DNA of 38,802 nucleotides from Candidatus Poribacteria bacterium (GTDB lineage Bacteria > Poribacteria > WGA-4E > WGA-3G), in NCBI GenBank assembly GCA_026702755.1, contig JAPPBX010000021.1:1-38802 (forward strand). Direction: 5' to 3'. Of the stretch, positions 9,523 through 16,728 are shown in pieces (positions within the stretch are counted from its first letter, which is position 1; every line of letters begins with the position of its first letter). A model generated the notes under the pieces. It did not search any database. It saw only the letters and a list, made by a program, of their open reading frames with translations, and had not been told where the DNA came from. The position numbers were made by a program, and so were the translations under genes.

Positions 9523-9975
9523 TTAATTTGATTGTTGTTTCTGCTGGCCATTATGGCTTGCCAGCACTTCTTCCAGCGTTTTGCCTTCTTTATGGGCTCG
9601 CACCAGTGCCTTATATACTTCCTCTCTACCTTCCTCTCTACCTTCCTCTCTACCTTTTTCTCTACCTTTTTCTATACCTTCCTGAAGTACTTTTTCTTTG
9701 AATAGCTTGGCATATCCTAACATGATAATCTCCCATATATGTGATACGATGAAAAACCAACCGACTATTAACGTCATTAAAACCGACGTTCGTGTTAATG
9801 TCGTTTCACCTAAAGCATCCCACGTCCAACTGGTAAGCAATTCAGCACCAGTGTGGGCAATTGTTAGGATTGCAAAGGTCCAGACAAATAGGTTAAACCA
9901 TTTACGTGGGATTCTTACTAATGATACATAGTCGTTTTGGTTGTCATTCGTATCATTCGTAGTTTTTAAGGTCAT
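9523..9975 (-). CDS. Small membrane protein with EGREEGREE coiled-coil tail
   Basis: A 150-aa protein of unknown function. Two hydrophobic segments, about residues 26-48 and 67-92, predict a membrane hairpin. Residues 95-120 are a run of four-residue units (IEKG, REKG, REEG, REEG, REE) encoded by a 12-bp tandem repeat at about 9620-9680, then a charged C-terminal helix. Similar GREE runs occur in the tails of several unrelated bacterial families, so they do not identify a function. The start at 9975 has an AGGAG about 17 bp away, so initiation is not well defined. It stands alone between repeat-rich spacers. Confidence 0.6.
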   Translation of the reverse strand: MTLKTTNDTNDNQNDYVSLVRIPRKWFNLFVWTFAILTIAHTGAELLTSWTWDALGETTLTRTSVLMTLIVGWFFIVSHIWEIIMLGYAKLFKEKVLQEGIEKGREKGREEGREEGREEVYKALVRAHKEGKTLEEVLASHNGQQKQQSN

Positions 9976-10060
9976 ATAAATATAGAATCTTGCTCCTACT
10001 CATAGCGTTTATATTGTATAAGAACCCCTATGTCGCAGTTTCTTACACAGGTCTGTGAGA

Positions 10061-10090
10061 ATTTTACCTTTTTTTTCAGATATTTGTCAA
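10061..10090 (-). promoter_or_regulatory. Sigma-70-like promoter for the small membrane protein
   Basis: Minus strand: TTGACA (10090-10085), 18-bp spacer, TAAAAT (10066-10061), about 85 bp upstream of the start at 9975. Confidence 0.45.
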
Positions 10091-10228
10091 GTTAAATCAA
10101 TATTAAGAAACAAATTTTAGGTTTTAGGGAAGGAAGAATGGAAGCGGAAAGGTGGATTGTCTGAAGCCGGATTTGCAGGATTTTGAGGATGAGGAATACA
10201 TTCGGAGTGCTATCGCGTAAATATACCA

Positions 10229-10306
10229 TTTTCTATAGATATAACACCCCTAATGAAGATTAAGTATTTAATCGGGTAATTTTTTCCGATGCCCGGTGCG
10301 GTTACA
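10229..10306 (+). mobile_element. Truncated ATGAAG miniature element split into a subfamily-2 REP
   Basis: The left half of a subfamily-2 REP (ATAACACCCC) is followed by TA and then ATGAAGATTAAGTATTTAAT. This is the same junction as in the intact copy at 25110-25222. The match continues to GGTGCGGTTACAAACC near 10306, where it ends. Confidence 0.6.
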
Positions 10307-10312
10307 AACCCC

Positions 10313-10770
10313 ACCATAGTGTCAATTTAGGGACTTTTTGTCTTATTTCGTCGCAGCTCTTCTACAGATGCCGCCCCTACGGGGCTTGACTCATATATTA
10401 CGTCGATTTCTACACAAATGCCGTCCCTACGGGACTAAAGAGGCATTCTGGCGTGTGCAAAGTTTATGGTTAAAACCCGGCGCAGCATCGTAGGTTGGGT
10501 TGAACGGATACCACCGAAACCGTGAAAATCATAAAAAAACGAACTTTTCTCCTGACACGCCACATCCGCCGCAGAACGAGTGAAACCCAACGCTCTTGGT
10601 CTGAAGTGCCACACCTCACGAGGGGCCGTATGAAGTTGGGTTTCACTCTGTTCTTGAGTGTATATCGCAGCCTCTTAGATTTGATGTGTGTTTGAAACAC
10701 GCACATCTGCCTCTCAACGCCGTTCAACCCAACCTACAAGAGCACAGAAACCCTAAATTGACACCTATGG
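10313..10770. repeat. Nested inverted-repeat element enclosing two REPs
   Basis: Outer arms: CCATAGTGTCAATTTAGGG at 10313-10331 against CCCTAAATTGACACCTATGG at 10751-10770, with one indel. Inner perfect 16-bp arms: TAGGTTGGGTTGAACG at 10491-10506 and its complement at 10721-10736. Innermost 14-bp arms: GAGTGAAACCCAAC at 10578-10591 and its complement at 10635-10648. Two REPs lie at about 10364-10386 and 10415-10438. No coding frame inside is convincing. Confidence 0.6.
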
Positions 10771-10795
10771 ATATTAGGTTTTAGGGAAGGAAGAG

Positions 10796-10866
10796 ATGAA
10801 GATTAAAAAATTAATTCGGTAGTTTATTGGGACAGTCCGGTGCGGTTACAAACCGCACCTACCGGG
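10796..10866 (+). repeat. Diverged fragment of the ATGAAG miniature element
   Basis: ATGAAGATTAAAAAATTAAT followed by the GTGCGGTTACAAACCGCACC palindrome that forms the core of the element at 25110-25222. Confidence 0.5.
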
Positions 10867-10936
10867 CCTGGGGGAATCGCCAGGGGTGCGGAAGCGGTTT
10901 TGATACAAAGAGCCACAGGCTAACAGCCTATGCTAC

Positions 10937-10984
10937 AAAAAAAATAGAGCGGTGGACCCCGGAGTCCGCCGCTCTATTTTTTTG
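10937..10984. terminator. Bidirectional terminator after the 1052-aa protein gene
   Basis: Long stem AAATAGAGCGGTGGAC / GTCCGCCGCTCTATTT with one wobble position and a 6-nt loop, bordered by A-runs on the left and T-runs on the right. It lies 28 bp past the minus-strand stop at 11012. Confidence 0.85.
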
Positions 10985-11011
10985 GGTAGGTTAGTTAGAA
11001 TATCCCTGAGT

Positions 11012-14000
11012 TTACTCTTGTACTTTCTTCAATTCACCCCACGTGGCCGTGAGTTTACCAGCAGCGCCGACGTGACCTCTCAGGCGGGTGCCAATCGTAA
11101 GGAGTTGGCGCTGTCCGTCTAAGGAAACATCTTCGATCTGATAATAGTAGACGACGTTGGGTTTTGCACTTGTATCGGTGTAGGTATAGGACTGCTTCTC
11201 AGAAGTCGTGCCTGCACCGGCAATCATTGTTTGGTTGATGACCTTGAACTCGCCATCCTCTGCTTCACTCCGCTTGATGAAGAATCCAGCGTTGTTCAGC
11301 TCGGACTGGGTTTCCCATTTAATCACAACCTGACCGGTAAGTTGATCGCGCTTCGGATAGAACATGGAGAGTTCGACGGGTAGCGGACCACCAGCATCAT
11401 AGCCGGGTGTTCCAGCGTCTTCGTCGCTGCCATACCAAGTGATCTGTCCACTGGCGAGATCGGTCATGGATGCTTGTCTCCAGCCATTCGCGGCGGTGCC
11501 CATGGTCGCCATGTTCATGGCATCCATTTCCCGACGGATCAACGAACTCCGCATCCCTTCAGCCATTGGCAATGCCCATGCTGCCGCGCCGTTTTCAAGG
11601 TTACCAGCCATGTCGCCATATTGCGTCACACCAGTATCTTGCGGTGGCATCAGGACAAGTTTGAATGCCGTCTCGCTGAGGAGCATATACCGTCCGGTTT
11701 GATCCAATTGATCTGCACTTGAGGCATCTATGATAGCCACATTGCTTAAGTTACCGGAGCCGCGGCCCGAGTAAGCAATAATCAGCAGAGATTGCCCTTT
11801 GCCCATGTTGCCTGCATTTGCACTGACACCCAACGTGTTACCGCTGAGGTCAATCACAAGCGAGCTGCCAACGACATCTGTATCGGCAGGATCGTTTGAG
11901 ATGTTGAGCATCCAGCCATCAAGACTAACTTCTTCAGCGGCCTGGTTCGTGAGCTCAATCCACTGTGGGAATCTGCCGTTGCCACTGTCAGCCATGATTT
12001 CGGTAATCGTGATATCAGCAGCTGTTGCGCCCGGTGTTGGTGTTGACGCAGGTGGCGGTGGTGCGGGTGGAGTTACAGGTGCCGGTGGTGGCATCACGTA
12101 ACTATTCGCGGCACCCGGTGTTCCAACGCGCCGTCCACTGAGGTTAGAACTTGGACGCATGGACATTGCCCAACTCGCTGCGGCAGTACCATCGACGGCA
12201 TCGGCTACACGAGACATAGAAACGAGATCTGAAACGACGGGGTGATCTGCACTCGTTGAGGTTACACCACCCATCCCCGGTACTTGCCAGAAACCGGAAG
12301 CCGGATTGTTGCCAGCTGAATCAATAAGCGTGTATCCAGCGGGGAGGCTTCCAACCGAGATGACCCATTCTTTGGAATCAATACCGATCGCTGCAGTGCC
12401 TGGATTGTGGAGTTCGATATACTGGCTCGTTTTGTCATTACCATCGAGTCCCCACATAATCTCGTTGATGATCAAAGCACCAGCGGCATAAGCGTTCGTT
12501 GATGCACCATCGTAGCCTGTGTAATCAGCATGTGCCTTATCGGCTTGAGGCGATTTTGCGTCACCGTGTCCGCTGCCAGTGGCTTCGGTGATGTCCGCAT
12601 AACCCAAATTGAGCGTACCGCCATTACGGAAGAAGTTATCCAAATCGTCCGCAGGGAATGTCAACGAAAGCTTCGTAATATTGTAAAGCGCTTTCGCAGG
12701 ATCCAATTTTTTCGTGTTGACTTTGTTTCCGGGATCAACGATACCGGTGTCACCGATATCTGCGCCATGGATGACGAGATATCCACCTGCCGGAACGACA
12801 AGTTTCGCGCCGAGCGTGGTGTCGTTTGTAACCCCATCAAGGACCTTTTGACGTGCTTCGTATGCTACCACAACATCGGTCTTTGCAGCAGCGGCTTTAT
12901 TCACCCTGACCATCAGCGTTTCGTTTGCGAGTCTGGCATTTCTGACAGTCGTTTGGGCATCTGTCAAGACTCTCGAAACTCTTTGGACAGCCGTCAACGG
13001 GGTATACGTATTCGGAACCGGTAGCACCTTGTCGTCAAACGACTTGATTGAAACAGTGACATAACCGTTATGACCGTCATTCGGCGAGATGGTTACGAAG
13101 TAGGTATGGTACATGTTGTCCCGACCTGTAGCGTCGGGTAAAGCAGCAGTATTAGTACCAGCCATGTCGGTGTAATTCGTTATATCACGCGTCAATTCGC
13201 TGGTTTGTGCGCTTCGCGAGCCACTCGTAGCTACCACATGAGCACCTTTAAGCGTTGTACCTTTGGTAATAGCTGTCGCTTTGCCGTTTTGGACATCAAT
13301 CAGTTTTGTGGCATCCTTCATGATATCGGCAATTCCGTTTGGTTCTTCCGTGAGGATGACACGGACGGTAAAATCACCGGTTTCAATAAAACCACTGGCA
13401 CGTCGCTCATCAAGACGATCAACACCAACAACACCGGGAACACCTGTATCACCAACTGCTGTGCCACTGACACCCATGTTGTATTGCGGGTTACCCTCGT
13501 CGTCGTCAACGAGTTGGACTTTGTAGACCGCAGCGCGGTTATTCTTACTGACTGCGTGACCGTCATTTCTGACCAGCGTAATAAAGGCTTCATCCGCCCG
13601 TTCCATCCTATCCTTGGGGATCGAGAAGAGCAGGGTGTGGATTTCCAACTGTTGACCACCACCCCTTTGTGCCGTATACGCGTCTGTTAACTCACCTGCG
13701 TCTATTGTAACAAGGAACTCTTTGCCCGGATTGGTCGGATCCCTATGTGAAAGCTGGATTGTGGTAGCTGTTTCAGCAGTATTCTTAAGAATACCGAGTG
13801 AACGCCCCTCGGCATCATAGGCATCAACGACGAGGTCGGTGACATCAAGCGCATTGGCATCACCACGGTCTTCCACATCAACGTTTGTCACATCTGGGTC
13901 TGAAAGGTTCACTATCTGAGCAGTCTTGATCGAAAGGCGTATAATTGTACCTTCGGTAAGGGCGCGAGCCGCCTCACGATTACGACCAGATGCGATCTGA

Positions 14001-14170
14001 ATGCCACCACCGTCGGACGATACGTCTTCCATATCTACGTCTGCCGAGATCGTGACATCAAACGAACCGTGATCTGCCATCGCGGACGGCACGTAGAAGG
14101 CAAGCCCAAAGGCAAGCAACACCACTAAAAAAGTTAAGGAAAATGTCAAGTTCTTTGACAACGTTAACAT
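11012..14170 (-). CDS. Secreted lamin-tail-domain surface protein, 1052 aa
   Basis: The start at 14170 follows GGAGG by 7 bp. Residues 1-32 are a signal peptide ending in AMA. Residues 33-550 are a beta-rich region without a recognised family. A first lamin-tail domain begins near 558 (IINEIMWGLDG, QYIELHNPG). A proline-rich linker lies at about 692-712. A second lamin-tail domain starts near 717 (ITITEIMADSGNG, QWIELTNQA). Residues 931-1052 form an FN3-like module (VIKWETQSELNNAGFFIKRS, TYTDTSAKPNVVYYYQIEDV) and end in LRGHVGAAGK then WGELKKVQE. The same terminal module and tail occur in the protein at 16718-19555, which suggests a shared export or anchoring signal. Six tandem promoters lie upstream at 14489-15102. 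The gene is probably monocistronic. Molecular role unknown. Confidence 0.85.
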   Translation of the reverse strand: MLTLSKNLTFSLTFLVVLLAFGLAFYVPSAMADHGSFDVTISADVDMEDVSSDGGGIQIASGRNREAARALTEGTIIRLSIKTAQIVNLSDPDVTNVDVEDRGDANALDVTDLVVDAYDAEGRSLGILKNTAETATTIQLSHRDPTNPGKEFLVTIDAGELTDAYTAQRGGGQQLEIHTLLFSIPKDRMERADEAFITLVRNDGHAVSKNNRAAVYKVQLVDDDEGNPQYNMGVSGTAVGDTGVPGVVGVDRLDERRASGFIETGDFTVRVILTEEPNGIADIMKDATKLIDVQNGKATAITKGTTLKGAHVVATSGSRSAQTSELTRDITNYTDMAGTNTAALPDATGRDNMYHTYFVTISPNDGHNGYVTVSIKSFDDKVLPVPNTYTPLTAVQRVSRVLTDAQTTVRNARLANETLMVRVNKAAAAKTDVVVAYEARQKVLDGVTNDTTLGAKLVVPAGGYLVIHGADIGDTGIVDPGNKVNTKKLDPAKALYNITKLSLTFPADDLDNFFRNGGTLNLGYADITEATGSGHGDAKSPQADKAHADYTGYDGASTNAYAAGALIINEIMWGLDGNDKTSQYIELHNPGTAAIGIDSKEWVISVGSLPAGYTLIDSAGNNPASGFWQVPGMGGVTSTSADHPVVSDLVSMSRVADAVDGTAAASWAMSMRPSSNLSGRRVGTPGAANSYVMPPPAPVTPPAPPPPASTPTPGATAADITITEIMADSGNGRFPQWIELTNQAAEEVSLDGWMLNISNDPADTDVVGSSLVIDLSGNTLGVSANAGNMGKGQSLLIIAYSGRGSGNLSNVAIIDASSADQLDQTGRYMLLSETAFKLVLMPPQDTGVTQYGDMAGNLENGAAAWALPMAEGMRSSLIRREMDAMNMATMGTAANGWRQASMTDLASGQITWYGSDEDAGTPGYDAGGPLPVELSMFYPKRDQLTGQVVIKWETQSELNNAGFFIKRSEAEDGEFKVINQTMIAGAGTTSEKQSYTYTDTSAKPNVVYYYQIEDVSLDGQRQLLTIGTRLRGHVGAAGKLTATWGELKKVQE

Positions 14171-14488
14171 TAGTTTTCCTCCATTTAAATCAATCTAAAA
14201 AACATTCTACTAAAATCGTGGGGTGATGGGATTCTCACCCCTGCGCGCTTTCGGAACGCGCTTCATACTATCAAACATCAAGAACAGATTTTCAGGGAAT
14301 GAAATCCATTCTGAACTAACCTTAGAGTGCGTGTTTTCTAAAACTCGGTGCGATTCGGAAACCGCATCTACCAGTAACAGTAGGGTTTTTGGAACACGCT
14401 TGAAAAATTTGGGTTTGGGAATTCTCTCTGTATGCTTTGTGTGAACATTGCGATAGGTTGAGCCAAACCACTTGTATAAACGTTGTTA

Positions 14489-15102
14489 ATTGTAAATAAG
14501 TTACGAAAAAGTGTCAAGTCTTTTTTGCGGTTGCAGGAGTCGGGAATCGGAATTCCCTCCTACCCCGCTCAAATCTTTTACATTGGTGTTGGGAATTTTG
14601 AATTCCCTACCACATATAGTATTTATTATACTACATTTGTGGTATTTGTGTCAAATTTTTCTTCAAAAAAATCTTGTAGTTTCGCTGGATGTTGGGTTTT
14701 AACCCCCCTTGATCCCCCCTTATCAGGGGGGCAGGCGGTTTGCTGATCCCCCCTTATCAGGGGGGCAGACGGTTTGTTCAACCCAACCTACATCTAAACC
14801 TACGTATTTAATTATACCCAAGAATGCGTTTCTTGTCAAGTTTTTTTGAAAGAAATATTGTGTCTACGTGTTGGAAGGGGGTTTCCCTCCACATCCTCGC
14901 AGTCTACTATACCTTTTTTAACACCAGTTAGTATAAAATAGTTACGAAAAAATGTCAATACTTTTTTTCGTCTGTTGGGAATTTTAACAGAATTCCGGTA
15001 TTTTGTCAAGTATTTTTTTCAACACCCCGTGAAAAACGCGTTTTTCGGCGTTTTTTGCGGTTGAAACGTTATAATTATAGTGTAATGTGTGTTTTTTGTC
15101 AA
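14489..15102 (-). promoter_or_regulatory. Array of six tandem sigma-70 promoters
   Basis: All read on the minus strand toward the start at 14170. Each is TTGACA, a 17-18 bp spacer and a good -10 box. P1: 14517-14489, spacer 17, TACAAT. P2: 14654-14625, spacer 18, TATAAT. P3: 14839-14811, spacer 17, TATAAT. P4: 14958-14930, spacer 17, TATACT. P5: 15009-14981, spacer 17, TAAAAT. P6: 15102-15074, spacer 17, TATAAT. Most have an A-tract directly upstream of -35, like an UP element. A seventh TTGACA at 15150-15145 lacks a good -10. Confidence 0.65.
14711..14778 (+). repeat. Two tandem 34-bp hairpin units
   Basis: GATCCCCCCTTATCAGGGGG followed by GGCAGGCGGTTTGCT is repeated once with one change. 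Each unit contains a CCCCC...GGGGG hairpin. It is followed by TTCAACCCAACCTAC, the same sequence as one arm of the nested repeat at 10491-10736. Confidence 0.8.
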
Positions 15103-15180
15103 ACATTTTTTTGAGCAGGGGGCATAAATATTTTGGCAGCCGGTTGTCAATATAGGGAACGCTATATCTTCCGCGTTCTG

Positions 15181-15636
15181 TTAGAGCTGGTCTTCAATCC
15201 ATTCATCGTCGTGGTCTGGATTATAGATAAGGCCTTTTCGGATGTCAAGACAGAGATCCAGGTATTCGAGTACCATGTGTCCGACAAGGACAGGTAGCTC
15301 GGCGGGTAGATCCGCGACTTCTATTGTCCCCTCCCGTTCTAAGACGGTATACCGGACATCTGAATAAACTGTCCGCGTTACGATCCCGTTGGTCGTCTGT
15401 GCCCTTCTACTTCTAACAGGTGTCAAGCCGAGTTGCTCAATAATGGGTTTCGGTAAAGATAACCCAGTCGCACCGGTATCAACGATTGCGTCTTCGATGG
15501 TCACTTGCCGAATATCCTCAGGTTTGATAACACCAGCCTCTGCTAAAAACTGATCTTTTCGATTTGCGAGTTGAATTTTTGTTGTGTGTTTCATTTTTTT
15601 CTCTTTTTGTTGTTTATCGTTAAAATGATTTGCCAT
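15181..15636 (-). CDS. Retropepsin-like (clan AA) aspartyl protease
   Basis: A 151-aa protein. The start at 15636 is preceded by GAGGAGG at 8 bp; a longer frame has no ribosome binding site and an internal ATG at 15594 has a weak one. The active-site motif is IVDTGATGLSLP with the catalytic aspartate at D53. A second conserved block, LPVLVGHMVLEYLDLCLD (about 115-131), matches the flap-to-C-terminal part of single-domain retropepsins, which work as dimers. Residues 1-20 are charged, and no signal peptide or membrane segment is seen, so it is probably cytoplasmic. Substrate unknown. It stands alone, with a promoter overlapped by a perfect palindrome just upstream. Confidence 0.85.
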   Translation of the reverse strand: MANHFNDKQQKEKKMKHTTKIQLANRKDQFLAEAGVIKPEDIRQVTIEDAIVDTGATGLSLPKPIIEQLGLTPVRSRRAQTTNGIVTRTVYSDVRYTVLEREGTIEVADLPAELPVLVGHMVLEYLDLCLDIRKGLIYNPDHDDEWIEDQL

Positions 15637-15647
15637 GTGAATTTCCT

Positions 15648-15687
15648 CCTCTGTTACACTATAACAGAGGTGTGTGGTGGGTGTCAA
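15648..15687 (-). promoter_or_regulatory. Promoter with overlapping palindromic operator
   Basis: Minus strand: TTGACA (15687-15682), 18-bp spacer, TATAGT (15663-15658). A perfect 9-bp inverted repeat, CCTCTGTTA at 15648-15656 and TAACAGAGG at 15662-15670, covers the -10 box, the expected start site and part of the ribosome binding site of the protease gene. This is a good geometry for a repressor operator; the regulator is unknown. Confidence 0.55.
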
Positions 15688-15696
15688 GCGATAATT

Positions 15697-15827
15697 TATT
15701 TATACACAGATGCCGCCCCTACGGGGCTTGATCGGGGGCGCGACCGTTTTTCTATACAGATGCCGCCCCTACGGGGCTTGGTTCCTTTGGTTTTAACGCT
15801 GCTACATAGATATCGCCCCTACGGGGT
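15697..15827 (+). repeat. Three subfamily-1 REPs
   Basis: Copies at about 15702-15727, 15754-15779 and 15803-15826, same orientation, with the ACAGATGCC/ATAGATATC tail and GCCCCTACGGGG core. Confidence 0.85.
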
Positions 15828-16025
15828 TGAAGAGGGCTTTTACAAAGAGGCGAGGATACAATCCTCGACAGCGGGGGGTGGGCGCATACGGGGTTGAAGA
15901 GGGCTTTTACAAAGAGGCGAGGATACAATCCTCGACAGCGGCGGGGGGCACAGCCTGAGGATTTACAAAGAGGCGAGGATACAATCCTCGACAGCGGGGA
16001 GTGGATACAATCCTCGACAGCGGGG
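15821..16025 (+). repeat. Tandem palindromic repeat, CGAGGATACAATCCTCG family
   Basis: Three full copies of GCGAGGATACAATCCTCGAC followed by AGCGG, at about 15850-15873, 15917-15940 and 15971-15995, and one half copy at 16001-16025. Each has a 7-bp stem with an ACA loop. A larger unit beginning ACGGGGTTGAAGAGGGC at 15821 is repeated at 15888 (period 67). Further copies lie at 16590-16648 and inside the nested element at 28301-28335. Confidence 0.85.
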
Positions 16026-16084
16026 AGTGGGGTGGGGACCTCGTTCACACCCTACGCGGTTTGCTTTTTTAATTTTCCGCGTTT

Positions 16085-16414
16085 CTACAGAGAATGGCGG
16101 TCAACAGTAGGGGCGATATTTGTGTAGAATGAGAGAATATCAAGTAGCCGATTTAATTGCGGCGGTTTGTTGGAATTGAGGGTATCAGAAAGATCTTGAA
16201 GATCGCTGTTTGTCTCTATGGCAAGTCTTTCAATCCCCCCTTGTGCTTCTACCACATTGCGTAGGGCACTCGCCAACATATTGATGTCTCGGTCGTCCTC
16301 ATAATTTTCCAAGGATACCTCCAGATAATGCTTTGCAAACTCGGGGTCGGCGAGGTCTTTGAGAAGATAGTCCCTGAAATCCGCGGTACATTTAAGTACA
16401 GATTCTATATTCAT
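16085..16414 (-). CDS. Addiction-module antidote (HigA-like) protein with REP-encoded C-terminus, no toxin nearby
   Basis: A 109-aa protein. Residues 22-60 (DPEFAKHYLEVSLENYEDD, then ALRNVVEAQGGIERLA) match the small helix-turn-helix antidotes usually paired with RelE/HigB-type toxins; the predicted HTH is about 48-80. The start at 16414 follows AAGGAAT by 9 bp. Homologues normally end soon after the LLDIL helix. Here the frame runs into an inverted subfamily-1 REP (about 16103-16127), so residues 95-103 (FYTNIAPTV) are repeat-encoded and the natural C-terminus has been replaced or extended. No toxin frame lies on either side. It is probably a degraded orphan antitoxin or a stand-alone regulator. 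Confidence 0.65.
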   Translation of the reverse strand: MNIESVLKCTADFRDYLLKDLADPEFAKHYLEVSLENYEDDRDINMLASALRNVVEAQGGIERLAIETNSDLQDLSDTLNSNKPPQLNRLLDILSFYTNIAPTVDRHSL

Positions 16415-16471
16415 TGTTATTATTCCTTACTGCGCTGCAAAAAATCGTTCCAACGAATCTGCCTATTTTTA

Positions 16472-16500
16472 AGTATAGTTCATTTCCGAAGGCCTGTCAA
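16472..16500 (-). promoter_or_regulatory. Sigma-70 promoter for the antidote gene
   Basis: Minus strand: TTGACA (16500-16495), 17-bp spacer, TATACT (16477-16472), about 58 bp upstream of the start at 16414. Confidence 0.6.
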
Positions 16501-16525
16501 ATTATTTCTGATCTCTTGTAGGATT

Positions 16526-16728
16526 CCACAGATGTCACCCCTACGGGGCTTGGGGAGGCAAAGAGGCACAGGAAATTAACGGTCTCGTAATACAAAGAGG
16601 CGAGGATACAATCCTCGACAGCGGGGGGTGGGCGCAATCCTTGACAGCGGCGGTGCGGACGGCATACGGCGTATGCCTGCTACAATTTCTGTGCGGACGG
16701 CATACGGCGTATGCCTGCTACAATTTCT
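16526..16728 (+). repeat. REP, CGAGGAT palindrome and 38-bp direct repeat
   Basis: A subfamily-1 REP with a CACCCCTACGGGG core at about 16526-16552. One CGAGGATACAATCCTCG copy at 16599-16622 and a decayed one at 16632-16648. Two tandem 38-bp units starting GTGCGGACGGCATACGGCGT lie at 16653-16690 and 16691-16728, each with a GCATAC/GTATGC hairpin. The second unit overlaps the stop codon and last codons of the gene at 16718. Confidence 0.8.

Larger units (their letters stand above)
9976..11011. other. Repeat-packed spacer without genes
   Basis: No supported gene. It contains a minus-strand promoter, a TCTGAAGCCGGATTTGCAGG repeat at about 10159-10183, two fragments of the ATGAAG miniature element, two REPs, a nested inverted-repeat element and a terminator; the main ones are listed separately. 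Confidence 0.6.
14171..15180. other. Long upstream region of the 1052-aa protein gene
   Basis: No supported coding gene in about 1 kb. It holds the tandem promoter array, a 34-bp duplicated hairpin unit at 14711-14778, and GGGAATT...AATTCCC palindromes (for example 14589-14605). AT-rich with many T-tracts. Confidence 0.6.

Noticed and set aside
10470-10727. 85-codon minus-strand frame
   Set aside because: Lies wholly inside the nested inverted repeat; no ribosome binding site.
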